NCBI GenBank assembly: GCA_017521325.1
Contig: JAFXCV010000043.1
Span: 1-41,621, forward strand
Direction of reading: 5' to 3'
Length of the DNA stretch: 41,621 nt
Source of the DNA: Oscillospiraceae bacterium
Lineage (GTDB): Bacteria > Bacillota > Clostridia > Oscillospirales > Ruminococcaceae
Part shown: one piece after another, positions 1-5,944 of the stretch
Position numbering within the stretch: position 1 is the first letter of the stretch
Layout: every line of letters begins with the position of its first letter
Program-made: the position numbers and the translations under genes
The notes under the pieces: generated by a model
What the model was told of the DNA's origin: nothing
The model's input: only the letters and a program-made list of their open reading frames with translations
The model's database searches: none

Positions 1-40
1 AGCCTTTTGGCGGGTTTGAGGGTACGCAGTACCCTCGCAA
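1..40 (-). repeat. Truncated copy of the extragenic palindromic repeat
   Basis: The first bases (CCTTTTGGCGGG, then a stem GAGGGTAC-gca-GTACCCTC at 18-36, then GCAA) line up with the right-hand end of the repeats at 132-266 and 31556-31695 (CCCTTTGGCGGGGG, G-rich stem, GCGAA). The rest of this copy lies outside the window. The minus label follows the orientation used for the other copies. Confidence 0.5.
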
Positions 41-44
41 TATA

Positions 45-96
45 GCCCCTCCCCCTTGGGGTGGGGGCAAGTTTAGAGAAACTTACCCCTTTTTTG
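45..96. repeat. GC-rich palindromic intergenic sequence
   Basis: Two adjacent stem-loops are visible. The first pairs GCCCCTCCCC with GGGGTGGGGGC at 45-68. The second is AAGTTT-agag-AAACTT at 69-84, followed by CCCCTTTTTT, which would act as a terminator for plus-strand transcription. The first stem resembles the CCCTCC/GGAGGGG stem at 34353-34377. No coding potential is apparent. Confidence 0.5.
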
Positions 97-131
97 AGCA
101 TATCATAATCTGTTGTGGAACTCAGCCCCGA

Positions 132-266
132 CTCCTGCCAAGAAATAAATTCTTTCAGCTCTAACGTATTGCCTTTGTACCCCATAGGGGTGCAATGGCA
201 ATACGCTATGGGATTCCAAAGGGATGTTATCCCTTTGGCGGGGGGTGTGGGGGCAGAGCCCCCACA
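132..266 (-). repeat. Extragenic palindromic repeat, copy A
   Basis: Left block CCTGCCAAGAAATAAATTCT. Then a long variable hairpin at 165-205 (CGTATTGCC pairs with GGCAATACG, inner ACCCC with GGGGT). Then GGGATT and the conserved stem CCAAAGGGAT-gtt-ATCCCTTTGG at 216-238. Last, a terminal stem TGTGGGGGC-aga-GCCCCCACA at 246-266. The last stem ends 5 bp from the mazF stop codon, so on the mazF transcript it would be the 3' end structure. Flanks and conserved stems match copies B and C. The variable hairpin has a different sequence but keeps its pairing. Confidence 0.85.
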
Positions 267-271
267 GACCG

Positions 272-616
272 TCACTGCAGCCCGAAACTGATGGACAGTG
301 CGTTGTCCACACGGTTCATGGCGGCATTGTCAAGCGAACCCATTTTGTCCTTGAGCCGCTTTTTATCTATAGTTCGGATCTGTTCAAGCAGCACAATACT
401 GTCCTTTTGCAGACCACAGGAGTCTGCCTCCAGCGAAATATGCGTGGGCAGCTTTGCTTTGTCCATCCGGCTTGTAATGGCAGCAGCAATGACCGTCGGG
501 CTATGACGGTTGCCGACATCGTTCTGCACAATAAGTACCGGACGGATGCCGCCCTGTTCAGAGCCTACAACAGGACTCAGATCCGCATAGTAGATCTCAC
601 CTCGTTTAACTGACAT
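272..616 (-). CDS. mazF: MazF/PemK-family endoribonuclease toxin (NdoA type)
   Basis: A 114-residue protein, the usual length for the family. MazF toxins cut mRNA at short specific sites and are held inactive by a MazE antitoxin. The start [20 protein letters not shown], then [20 protein letters not shown] and [13 protein letters not shown] are the classic Bacillus NdoA/MazF landmarks. I chose the ATG at 616 because AAAGGAGTG sits about 6 nt upstream; a start six codons earlier lacks a site. No antitoxin gene lies next to it: the 212 bp upstream hold only an 18-codon ORF. The stop codon abuts repeat copy A. Family assignment is secure; activity and antitoxin identity are not visible. Confidence 0.93.
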   Translation of the reverse strand: MSVKRGEIYYADLSPVVGSEQGGIRPVLIVQNDVGNRHSPTVIAAAITSRMDKAKLPTHISLEADSCGLQKDSIVLLEQIRTIDKKRLKDKMGSLDNAAMNRVDNALSISFGLQ

Positions 617-786
617 ACGAACACTCCTTTGCATTTCGGCTGTTGCACTTCTTGACTTTAGTATGACCTCACTGCATGGTGTTTAAACCATCCGTATCCA
701 ATGTTTTTTCTTCCAATTCCATCCTATGCTATTCGCCGCAGATTGTGCCTGACCAACTGCCCCGTGATGGAAATCAGTCTTTATGC

Positions 787-815
787 TTGACAAAATTCCG
801 AAAATATGCTATACT
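787..815 (+). promoter_or_regulatory. Promoter of tRNA-Gln
   Basis: TTGACA at 787-792 and TATACT at 810-815 with a 17-nt spacer, 13 nt before the mature tRNA 5' end. A near-consensus sigma-A promoter, as expected for a stable RNA. Confidence 0.85.
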
Positions 816-828
816 AAAACTTGTTCAC

Positions 829-903
829 TGGGGTATAGCCAAGCGGTAAGGCAACGGACTTTGACTCCGTCATTCGCTGGTTCAAATCCAGCTACTCCAA
901 CCA
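829..903 (+). tRNA. tRNA-Gln (anticodon UUG)
   Basis: The acceptor stem TGGGGTA pairs with TACTCCA (one G-U). The anticodon stem ACGGA/TCCGT encloses the loop CT-TTG-AC with anticodon TTG at 861-863. The T arm contains GGTTCAAATCC, discriminator A900 is present, and CCA is encoded at 901-903. It decodes CAA/CAG glutamine codons. It stands alone with its own promoter and two downstream terminators. Confidence 0.96.
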
Positions 904-933
904 GGCGGGGAGTCCCCGCCGACAGACGCATTT

Positions 934-968
934 GAAAGTACCCTGTTTCGGGGTACTTTCTTGTTTTG
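934..968 (+). terminator. tRNA-Gln terminator, first copy
   Basis: Perfect 10-bp stem GAAAGTACCC-tgtttcg-GGGTACTTTC followed by TTGTTTT. A G-rich hairpin (GGCGGGG/CCCCGCC) lies between it and the tRNA 3' end. Confidence 0.8.
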
Positions 969-989
969 CGGTACATTGCGGTTTGCCGC

Positions 990-1020
990 ATGATTCCTTT
1001 TGCTTCGCAAGCGGAATCAT
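990..1020. other. Stem-loop between the two terminators
   Basis: ATGATTCC pairs with GGAATCAT and the inner TTGC with GCAA, around a TTC loop. There is no T-tract. Together with its flanks it forms a row of hairpins from 904 to 1090 with no ORF. Confidence 0.5.
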
Positions 1021-1063
1021 CGCTATTGATAGATTTATAAGTGCAGTATCGGCAGACGGATTA

Positions 1064-1095
1064 GAAAGTGCTCCGTTTCGGGGTACTTTCTTTTT
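1064..1095 (+). terminator. Second, duplicated terminator
   Basis: GAAAGTGCTCC pairs with GGGGTACTTTC (two G-U pairs), followed by TTTTT. It is a near copy of the terminator at 934-960, including the preceding CAGACG and the loop GTTTCG. It lies just past the convergent gene ending at 1098. Confidence 0.75.
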
Positions 1096-1097
1096 AC

Positions 1098-1421
1098 CTA
1101 ATCCTCCGTCAGCTGAAAGCTCATGTAGTCAAAATAGAACCGCATATGCTTGAAAATGCGGTTTCTCGCCCTTGCCATCGTCCGTGATACCGTGGATTTG
1201 CTGATGCCCAGTATTTCGCCGATTTCCACCATCGAACGCTTTTCAAAATAATACATTACAAGCAGCTCCTTCTGACGCTCGGTCAGTTCCTGCGCTATGA
1301 TTTCGTGCAGCGCACTCTGCGCAAGCTTCAGATGATGGCGGTTGTCGCTGCCCGTGCCGATCATGTCCTGTATGAACTGGCGGTTGAATTCCAACGCCTG
1401 CTCTGATACCCTCGTCTGCAT
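1098..1421 (-). CDS. Small sigma-70 region-4-like DNA-binding protein
   Basis: 107 residues. The middle to C-terminal half (about residues 44-95) reads as sigma region 4: LTERQKELLVMYYFEKRSMV, then EIGEILGISKSTVSRTMARA and RNRI, a helix-turn-helix of the sort that contacts -35 elements. No region 2 is present, so it cannot be a complete sigma factor. It is more likely a stand-alone transcription regulator of the YlxM/RsgI-like size class. The start is supported by AGGAGGAGGGG about 4 nt upstream. It is transcribed divergently from the decarboxylase gene, with two palindromes resembling LexA boxes in between. Its target genes are not evident. Confidence 0.75.
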   Translation of the reverse strand: MQTRVSEQALEFNRQFIQDMIGTGSDNRHHLKLAQSALHEIIAQELTERQKELLVMYYFEKRSMVEIGEILGISKSTVSRTMARARNRIFKHMRFYFDYMSFQLTED

Positions 1422-1446
1422 CCCGTCCCCTCCTCCTGTTTCATCA

Positions 1447-1460
1447 AGAACGCATGTTCT
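1447..1460. promoter_or_regulatory. Palindrome resembling a LexA (SOS) box, site 1
   Basis: AGAACGCATGTTCT matches 12 of 14 positions of the Bacillus-type LexA consensus CGAACRNRYGTTYC (my hand count). It lies 26 bp upstream of the sigma-like gene start. Confidence 0.4.
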
Positions 1461-1504
1461 GATTTATAAAGAAAAGAAATCAGTTGCTGTACGATTTTGC
1501 GTAC

Positions 1505-1518
1505 CGAACAACTGTTCT
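1505..1518. promoter_or_regulatory. Palindrome resembling a LexA (SOS) box, site 2
   Basis: CGAACAACTGTTCT matches 12 of 14 positions of the same LexA consensus. Its centre is 58 bp from site 1. It directly precedes TATACT (1521-1526), a possible -10 element for the decarboxylase gene. It also overlaps a larger imperfect inverted repeat (CAGTTG at 1481, GTACG, CGTAC, CAACTG ending at 1514). Confidence 0.42.
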
Positions 1519-1572
1519 TATATACTATTCTAACCCGAAAATTTGATTTTGTCAAGGGGGTTTGTAAAATTT

Positions 1573-2901
1573 ATGCCTAAAAATTTTCAGAATCTTCCGC
1601 TGACGGAATACCTTGAGCAGTACCGTCAGATGGGAATGCTCCGTGCGCACATGCCCGGCCACAAGGGACGGGGCATTTCGGAATTTCCGCATCCGTCCGA
1701 TGTTTTTTCATGGGACATCACCGAAATCAGCGGTGCCGACAGCCTCTTTGAGGCAAGCGGAATCCTGCTTGCAGGGGAAGCGCAGACCGCCCTGCTCTAC
1801 GGCAGCGGCGCATGCTGCTGGAGTGCCGGAGGCTCAACGCTCTGCATACAGGCAATGCTTGCGAAAATGCGTTCAGAAAACCGAACCGTCATTGCCGCAC
1901 GAACTGTACATCGGGCATTTCTCAATGCCTGTGTGCTGCTTGGGCTATCCGTGCGCTGGGTATTTCCGAGAAGCGGCGGCATGATTTCGGGCGAATATGC
2001 GCTGCAGGATTTTTCGGAGGCACTGCAATCGGCGGTTGCCGCAGGAGAATCCCCCTGCGTTTACGTCACATCCCCCGACTATCTGGGAAACATGCAGGAT
2101 ATTGCAGGACTTTCGGCGCTGTGCCATGCGGCGGATGCGCCGCTGCTGGTGGACAATGCCCACGGTGCGCACCTTACATTTTTGCACGAAAACCGCCATC
2201 CGATGGCACTCGGGGCGGATTACTGCTGCGATTCGGCACATAAAATGCTGCCTGCCCTGACGGGGGCTGCCGTGCTGCACTGCCGCAATGCAGCGGATGC
2301 GCCGCTGCTCAAGCAGCACATGCAGATGTTCGGCTCGACAAGCCCCTCGTACCTCATCATGCAGTCCATCGAAAGCAGCATGGCATATCTTGCAGGTCGG
2401 GGGCATGCAGAGGTGCAGCGTTCGGAAATCCTTGCACAGGAGCTGCGGCAGAAGCTTGCACAACGCTATCAGTTCATCGGAACAGAGCCGTTCCACCTGA
2501 CCATTGCAGCCGACGGGCATGACCTTGCCGCACAGCTGCGGCAGCAGAATGTGGAGTGCGAATACGAGGACAGCAGCTTCCTTGTGCTGCTGCTCTCCCC
2601 TGTGATGACGCAGACGGAATTTGACGCTCTCTATCACGCACTTTGCAGCTGTAATCCTAAGCCCCCCAAGTCTGTCCCCGTGCTGCCAAGCCCCATGGAA
2701 ACCGTCTGTGACATGCGCACAGCAGCTCTCTCCGCATGGGAAACCGTGCCGCTTGCGCAAGCGCACGGGCGCATCTGCGGTCCCGTGCAGGTTCCCTGTC
2801 CGCCCGCCGTTCCCATCGCCGTCAGCGGCGAACGGCTGAATGACGAGTGGCTCTCGCTGATGGGTTTTTACGGTATTTCAACGGTCGCTGTCATGCGATA
2901 A
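1573..2901 (+). CDS. Orn/Lys/Arg decarboxylase-family PLP enzyme (YaaO-like)
   Basis: 442 residues, fold type I PLP enzyme. Seen: MPGHKGRG (residues 27-34), the DITEISGADSL substrate-site stretch, VDNAHGAHL (about 193-201, the Asp that pairs with the PLP nitrogen) and DSAHKM with the Schiff-base Lys at about 224. Known family members decarboxylate lysine, ornithine or arginine; YaaO-type proteins lie near tmk/holB in Bacillus and their substrate is unsettled. It is shorter than full-length decarboxylases because the C-terminal domain is reduced. I chose the ATG at 1573, with AAGGGGG upstream at 1554-1560, over the ATG at 1543. The holB-yaaT part of that Bacillus neighbourhood lies 3 kb downstream here on the opposite strand. 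Confidence 0.85.
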   Translation: MPKNFQNLPLTEYLEQYRQMGMLRAHMPGHKGRGISEFPHPSDVFSWDITEISGADSLFEASGILLAGEAQTALLYGSGACCWSAGGSTLCIQAMLAKMRSENRTVIAARTVHRAFLNACVLLGLSVRWVFPRSGGMISGEYALQDFSEALQSAVAAGESPCVYVTSPDYLGNMQDIAGLSALCHAADAPLLVDNAHGAHLTFLHENRHPMALGADYCCDSAHKMLPALTGAAVLHCRNAADAPLLKQHMQMFGSTSPSYLIMQSIESSMAYLAGRGHAEVQRSEILAQELRQKLAQRYQFIGTEPFHLTIAADGHDLAAQLRQQNVECEYEDSSFLVLLLSPVMTQTEFDALYHALCSCNPKPPKSVPVLPSPMETVCDMRTAALSAWETVPLAQAHGRICGPVQVPCPPAVPIAVSGERLNDEWLSLMGFYGISTVAVMR

Positions 2902-3021
2902 GCCCGTCCATCAACGAATGATTAAAAAGTGCGTAAAATCGTGTTCATTTTTACTTTATTCTTGGGCATAAAGTATGAAAAATAGCTAAAAACATTCTAC
3001 AAAATTTATTGATATTTTCAA

Positions 3022-3050
3022 TAGACTTTCCCCTGTCAGTGTGGTATAAT
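3022..3050 (+). promoter_or_regulatory. Promoter of the surface-protein gene at 3146
   Basis: TAGACT at 3022-3027, 17 nt, TATAAT at 3045-3050. The preceding 120 bp (2902-3021) are A+T-rich with no ORF. Confidence 0.7.
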
Positions 3051-3059
3051 AAGGGTAAG

Positions 3060-3106
3060 ATTTGATAGCTGTGCTATCAAATGGCAGCAGTAACAGTTTC
3101 TGCTGC
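3060..3106 (+). other. Two perfect hairpins at the 5' end of the mRNA
   Basis: ATTTGATAGC-tgt-GCTATCAAAT (3060-3082, 10 bp) is followed one base later by GCAGCAG-taacagttt-CTGCTGC (3084-3106, 7 bp). Both start right after the expected transcription start, about 40 nt before the Shine-Dalgarno sequence. They could protect the 5' end of the message; no ligand-binding motif is recognised. Confidence 0.6.
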
Positions 3107-3145
3107 GGAGTCATAATCAAATTTCAATATAAGGAGAAGATTACT

Positions 3146-3961
3146 ATGAAGATGAAGAGCATGGTCGCAGCAATGACCGCAGTTGCACTTTCCGCATTCT
3201 CTTTTGCAGCTATGACTGCAAGCGCAGCAGTTACCGAGATTCCCTACACAGGTCCTTCCGAGGGCGCTCTGGCTATTATGGATGACGGCAATTCCATCCG
3301 TCTGAACATTTACAATGTATGGGGCGGCAACAACAACTTTGAAGATATTGAAAAGAAGACTACTGTTACTGATAACGTAACCATCACCTTCACCATCAGC
3401 GGTCTGGGTGACAACAACACCAACAAGGATGAAGCTGGCAATCCCACAACACCGTATCAGGCATTCGTATGCGGCAGCATTGCAGGCGCACAGTCCTTCA
3501 ACCCCGGTGAGGTTGGCAATGATCCCGTTGCAATCAACGGCGATGGTCAGTACACCATCGTTTGGGATCTGCCCAGCGATGCAGAGCAGATCGACTGCCT
3601 GCTGATCGGTACAAACATCAACTTCTACCAGTATGGCGCAAGCCTTGAGGAATCCGGTCTGAACATCAAGCTCGACTCCATCAAGACAGGCGTAGAGGAC
3701 GCTCCGACAGAGGCTCCCACAGACGCTCCGACAGAAGCTCCCACAACAGAGGCTGCAGCAACAACCACAGCTGCTGCTACAACAACAGCTGCTGCTACAA
3801 CAACTGCCGCAGGCACAACAACTGCTGCAGGCACAACAACCACCAAGGCTAACAACACAACAGGCAACGCAGCTACAGGCGATTCCACACCGATCGCAGT
3901 TGCTCTGGCAGGTCTGACAGTTGCAGGTGCAGTTGCTCTGGTTTCCAGAAAGAGAAAGTAA
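3146..3961 (+). CDS. Secreted, probably wall-anchored surface protein
   Basis: 271 residues. Signal peptide at 1-27 (cleavage near ASA-AV). A Gly/Asn-rich, probably beta-sandwich ectodomain at about 28-184. A low-complexity linker at about 186-238 (TEAPTDAPTEAPTTEAAA, then TTTAA repeats). C-terminus NAATGDS, a hydrophobic helix and RKRK, which looks like a sortase sorting signal with NAATG in place of LPxTG. The start at 3146 has AAGGAG 9 nt upstream; the longer frame from 3062 has none. I do not recognise the ectodomain; carbohydrate or protein binding is possible but not shown. It has its own promoter and terminator and is followed by two lipoprotein genes with similar linkers. Confidence 0.75.
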   Translation: MKMKSMVAAMTAVALSAFSFAAMTASAAVTEIPYTGPSEGALAIMDDGNSIRLNIYNVWGGNNNFEDIEKKTTVTDNVTITFTISGLGDNNTNKDEAGNPTTPYQAFVCGSIAGAQSFNPGEVGNDPVAINGDGQYTIVWDLPSDAEQIDCLLIGTNINFYQYGASLEESGLNIKLDSIKTGVEDAPTEAPTDAPTEAPTTEAAATTTAAATTTAAATTTAAGTTTAAGTTTTKANNTTGNAATGDSTPIAVALAGLTVAGAVALVSRKRK

Positions 3962-3984
3962 GCTTCACGTTCGACTGACACGAA

Positions 3985-4018
3985 CAAAAATGCCCTCTGC
4001 AATATGAGGGCATTTTTA
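3985..4018 (+). terminator. Terminator of the surface-protein gene
   Basis: AAAAATGCCCTC-tgcaatat-GAGGGCATTTTT, 24 nt past the stop codon. Confidence 0.85.
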
Positions 4019-4076
4019 AATAAACTGCTCTGAATCATCAATTTCAGAGAGTACAAAAAAGAATGAGGTAATGTTT

Positions 4077-4946
4077 ATGAAAAAAATTTGGATTTTCTCC
4101 CTGCTTGCAGCAATGCTGCTCTCTATGACTGCCTGCGATGGCGGTAAGGAAAATTCTGAACCCACAGAGGCAACAACGGAAGCAACAGAGGCTACAACGG
4201 AGGCTGAGGAAGTGACAGAGGCTCCCACCGAGGAAGAAACCGTTCCCACAAACGCTCCCTTCCCGGAGGCTGACCCGAATGCTGTAACCTTCGACGACGG
4301 CAGATACGACTTTGTATCCATCTTCTGCGACGACGATCTGGCTGCTGACGGCACACTGTCCGTTGAAACGATCGACGGCAATGCAATGCTCAAGTTCACA
4401 GACACCAAGACCAATGCTGAGAATGTTGGCACGATCGTTCAGAAGCTCCTCATTGACGCAAAGAGCCTGCTGGCTCCCGAGGATCTGGAGAAGGTATATT
4501 CCATCCGCTTTGACATCGGCGCAAAGGCTGAAGGCGAGCTGCTCGTGGGCGACGACGGCACAGCAATGAGAGTTCCCGGCTGGATCGGCGGCGGCGGCGG
4601 CAGTATCACTGCCGACGGCAACTGGTACGGCTTTGCGGATTTCTCCGCTTCCAGCATTCAGGAATACGCTCTGGAGCGTTCCGACATGTACAACGTGGAA
4701 TTCAAGTTCCTGCTGGCATCCGCAGGCAAGAACTGGAATGCATCTGCTGAGGAGTGCAAGCTCCAGATCATGCGTTGGGGCGTGCAGAATTCCAGCAGCA
4801 CCTATATCGACAACATCACCTTCTACGATGCAGACGGCAATTCCATTCCGCTGACAATGGCACCGCCTGCTGAGGGCGGCGAAGAGCCGACCGAGGCTGC
4901 TCCTGCTGCAACAGAAGCTGCTGCAACAGAAGCTGCTGCTGAATAA
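4077..4946 (+). CDS. Lipoprotein with predicted jelly-roll (CBM-like) domain
   Basis: 289 residues. Lipoprotein signal with lipobox SMTAC (lipidated Cys20), then a Glu/Thr-rich spacer at 27-60 (TEATTEATEATTEAEE), then a beta-rich domain at about 66-262. That domain has features common in carbohydrate-binding modules: start VTFDDGRYDF, a Trp- and Gly-rich middle (VPGWIGGGGGS, GNWYGFADFS) and end YIDNITFYDADG. A second TEAA-type tail closes the protein. No catalytic motif is seen. I chose the ATG at 4077 because GAGGT lies 7 nt upstream; the ATG at 4071 would be too close. It probably displays a binding domain on the membrane outer face. Binding to a glycan is inference from the fold pattern. 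Confidence 0.65.
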   Translation: MKKIWIFSLLAAMLLSMTACDGGKENSEPTEATTEATEATTEAEEVTEAPTEEETVPTNAPFPEADPNAVTFDDGRYDFVSIFCDDDLAADGTLSVETIDGNAMLKFTDTKTNAENVGTIVQKLLIDAKSLLAPEDLEKVYSIRFDIGAKAEGELLVGDDGTAMRVPGWIGGGGGSITADGNWYGFADFSASSIQEYALERSDMYNVEFKFLLASAGKNWNASAEECKLQIMRWGVQNSSSTYIDNITFYDADGNSIPLTMAPPAEGGEEPTEAAPAATEAAATEAAAE

Positions 4947-4959
4947 TATCACGACTGCT

Positions 4960-4998
4960 AAACTTCCGATTCGCCTATGCGGATCGGAAGTTTTCTTG
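4960..4998 (+). terminator. Terminator of the CBM-like lipoprotein gene
   Basis: AACTTCCGAT (4961-4970) pairs with ATCGGAAGTT (4983-4992), followed by TTCTTG. Its T-tract runs into the -35 element of the next promoter. Confidence 0.8.
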
Positions 4999-5027
4999 TT
5001 GACAGAAGCGTCGGATTGTGCTATAAT
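4999..5027 (+). promoter_or_regulatory. Perfect-consensus promoter of the lipoprotein gene at 5063
   Basis: TTGACA (4999-5004), 17-nt spacer, TATAAT (5022-5027): full sigma-A consensus. It abuts the upstream terminator. Confidence 0.92.
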
Positions 5028-5062
5028 ATTCACAGGAATAGTAAGTATGGGAGGAACCCAAG

Positions 5063-5716
5063 ATGAAAAAATATACTGCAATTGCAGCGGCCATTCTGAT
5101 GTGTCTGACGCTTGTCGGATGCACAAGTAAGGCTGATCGTTACACCAATTATATTCGGGCGACGCTTGAATGCTCGTACTACGGCATTGAAACCGACTAT
5201 GCCGAGGCAATCGGCATCACCAACGACGAAGCTCTGGATCTCTACCGTGATGAGGTGGCGTATGTGACGGAGCTGATCTGCTACCGTTTTGCGGTGGAAC
5301 CCTCCTGCATCTCCGCTGAAACCCAGGAAGGCTATGAGCTTCTGGCAATGGATGTGCTGGAAAAAACGAAGTTTACAGTTGACAAAGCCGTAAAATCGGG
5401 CGATAGCTACCATGTGACCGTCCACTGCGAACCGATTGACTTCTGGGACATTGCCTATGAGGACGTTGAGAAATTCTACGTCGATGAATTCGGCGTCAAG
5501 TACGAGGCTGCATCAAGCCAGGAAGAACTTGATAAACTGGAAGAAGAATACGCAGTCCGTGTGCTGGAGATCATCACCCCCTATGTGGACAAGATCGGCT
5601 ACGGCGAACCCGTCAAGAAAATCGTGGAAATCACGGTCGATGAAGACGGCAAGGAAGGCATTACCGATGAGGAATGGCTGGCAATCGACGATCTGATTCT
5701 GGGCAAGCAATCATAA
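5063..5716 (+). CDS. Lipoprotein of unknown function
   Basis: 217 residues. Signal peptide with lipobox LVGC (Cys20). The mature part is acidic and mainly helical: NYIRATLECSYYG, EVAYVTELICYRFAV and a coil-like stretch EELDKLEEEYAVRVLEIITP. It resembles small Firmicutes lipoproteins of unknown role whose N-terminal half is a repeated helical YxxxYIxxxLdxxYxG unit, but I cannot assign a family with confidence. A strong Shine-Dalgarno sequence GGGAGG lies 7 nt before the ATG. It is a single-gene transcription unit between a perfect promoter and a strong terminator, so it may be well expressed. Confidence 0.7.
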   Translation: MKKYTAIAAAILMCLTLVGCTSKADRYTNYIRATLECSYYGIETDYAEAIGITNDEALDLYRDEVAYVTELICYRFAVEPSCISAETQEGYELLAMDVLEKTKFTVDKAVKSGDSYHVTVHCEPIDFWDIAYEDVEKFYVDEFGVKYEAASSQEELDKLEEEYAVRVLEIITPYVDKIGYGEPVKKIVEITVDEDGKEGITDEEWLAIDDLILGKQS

Positions 5717-5728
5717 GCAGTACAACCA

Positions 5729-5766
5729 AAATCCCATCCGCTTTCTGTGGCGGATGGGATTTTTTG
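5729..5766 (+). terminator. Terminator of the lipoprotein gene
   Basis: ATCCCATCCGC-tttctgtg-GCGGATGGGAT followed by TTTTT; an 11-bp perfect stem. Confidence 0.92.
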
Positions 5767-5784
5767 CTGTCATCGCAGTCCGGG

Positions 5785-5813
5785 CAAAAAAAAGCGAGCT
5801 TTGTGAAGCTCGC
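5785..5813 (-). terminator. Terminator of the darA-holB-yaaT operon
   Basis: GCGAGCTT-tgtg-AAGCTCGC (5794-5813) with eight T residues on the minus strand (5793-5786). It lies about 130 bp past the yaaT stop, and the A+T-rich stretch between holds no ORF. Confidence 0.85.
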
Positions 5814-5944
5814 CCAAAAAATAATAAGGATGTAGGATTTATGATAAATTTATTATAGCACGAATCTATCAAAAAGTCAACGTTTTTGTTCAAACTTTGG
5901 TGATTTGTCCAAAGGGTGTATCTGTTTTTGTGCAGGGTGAACAA

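Noticed and set aside
809..991. 60-codon minus-strand ORF over tRNA-Gln
   Set aside because: It lies on the tRNA and its terminator. The end (GVAGFEPANDGVKVRCLTAW) is the familiar false peptide translated from tRNA genes.
3760..3845. Short tandem repeats that might be a CRISPR or satellite
   Set aside because: They are the codons for the Thr/Ala linker of the surface protein, in frame and without spacers.
4044..5210. 388-codon minus-strand frame across the lipoprotein genes
   Set aside because: It spans two promoters and two terminators of clear plus-strand genes. Shadow of GC-rich codons.
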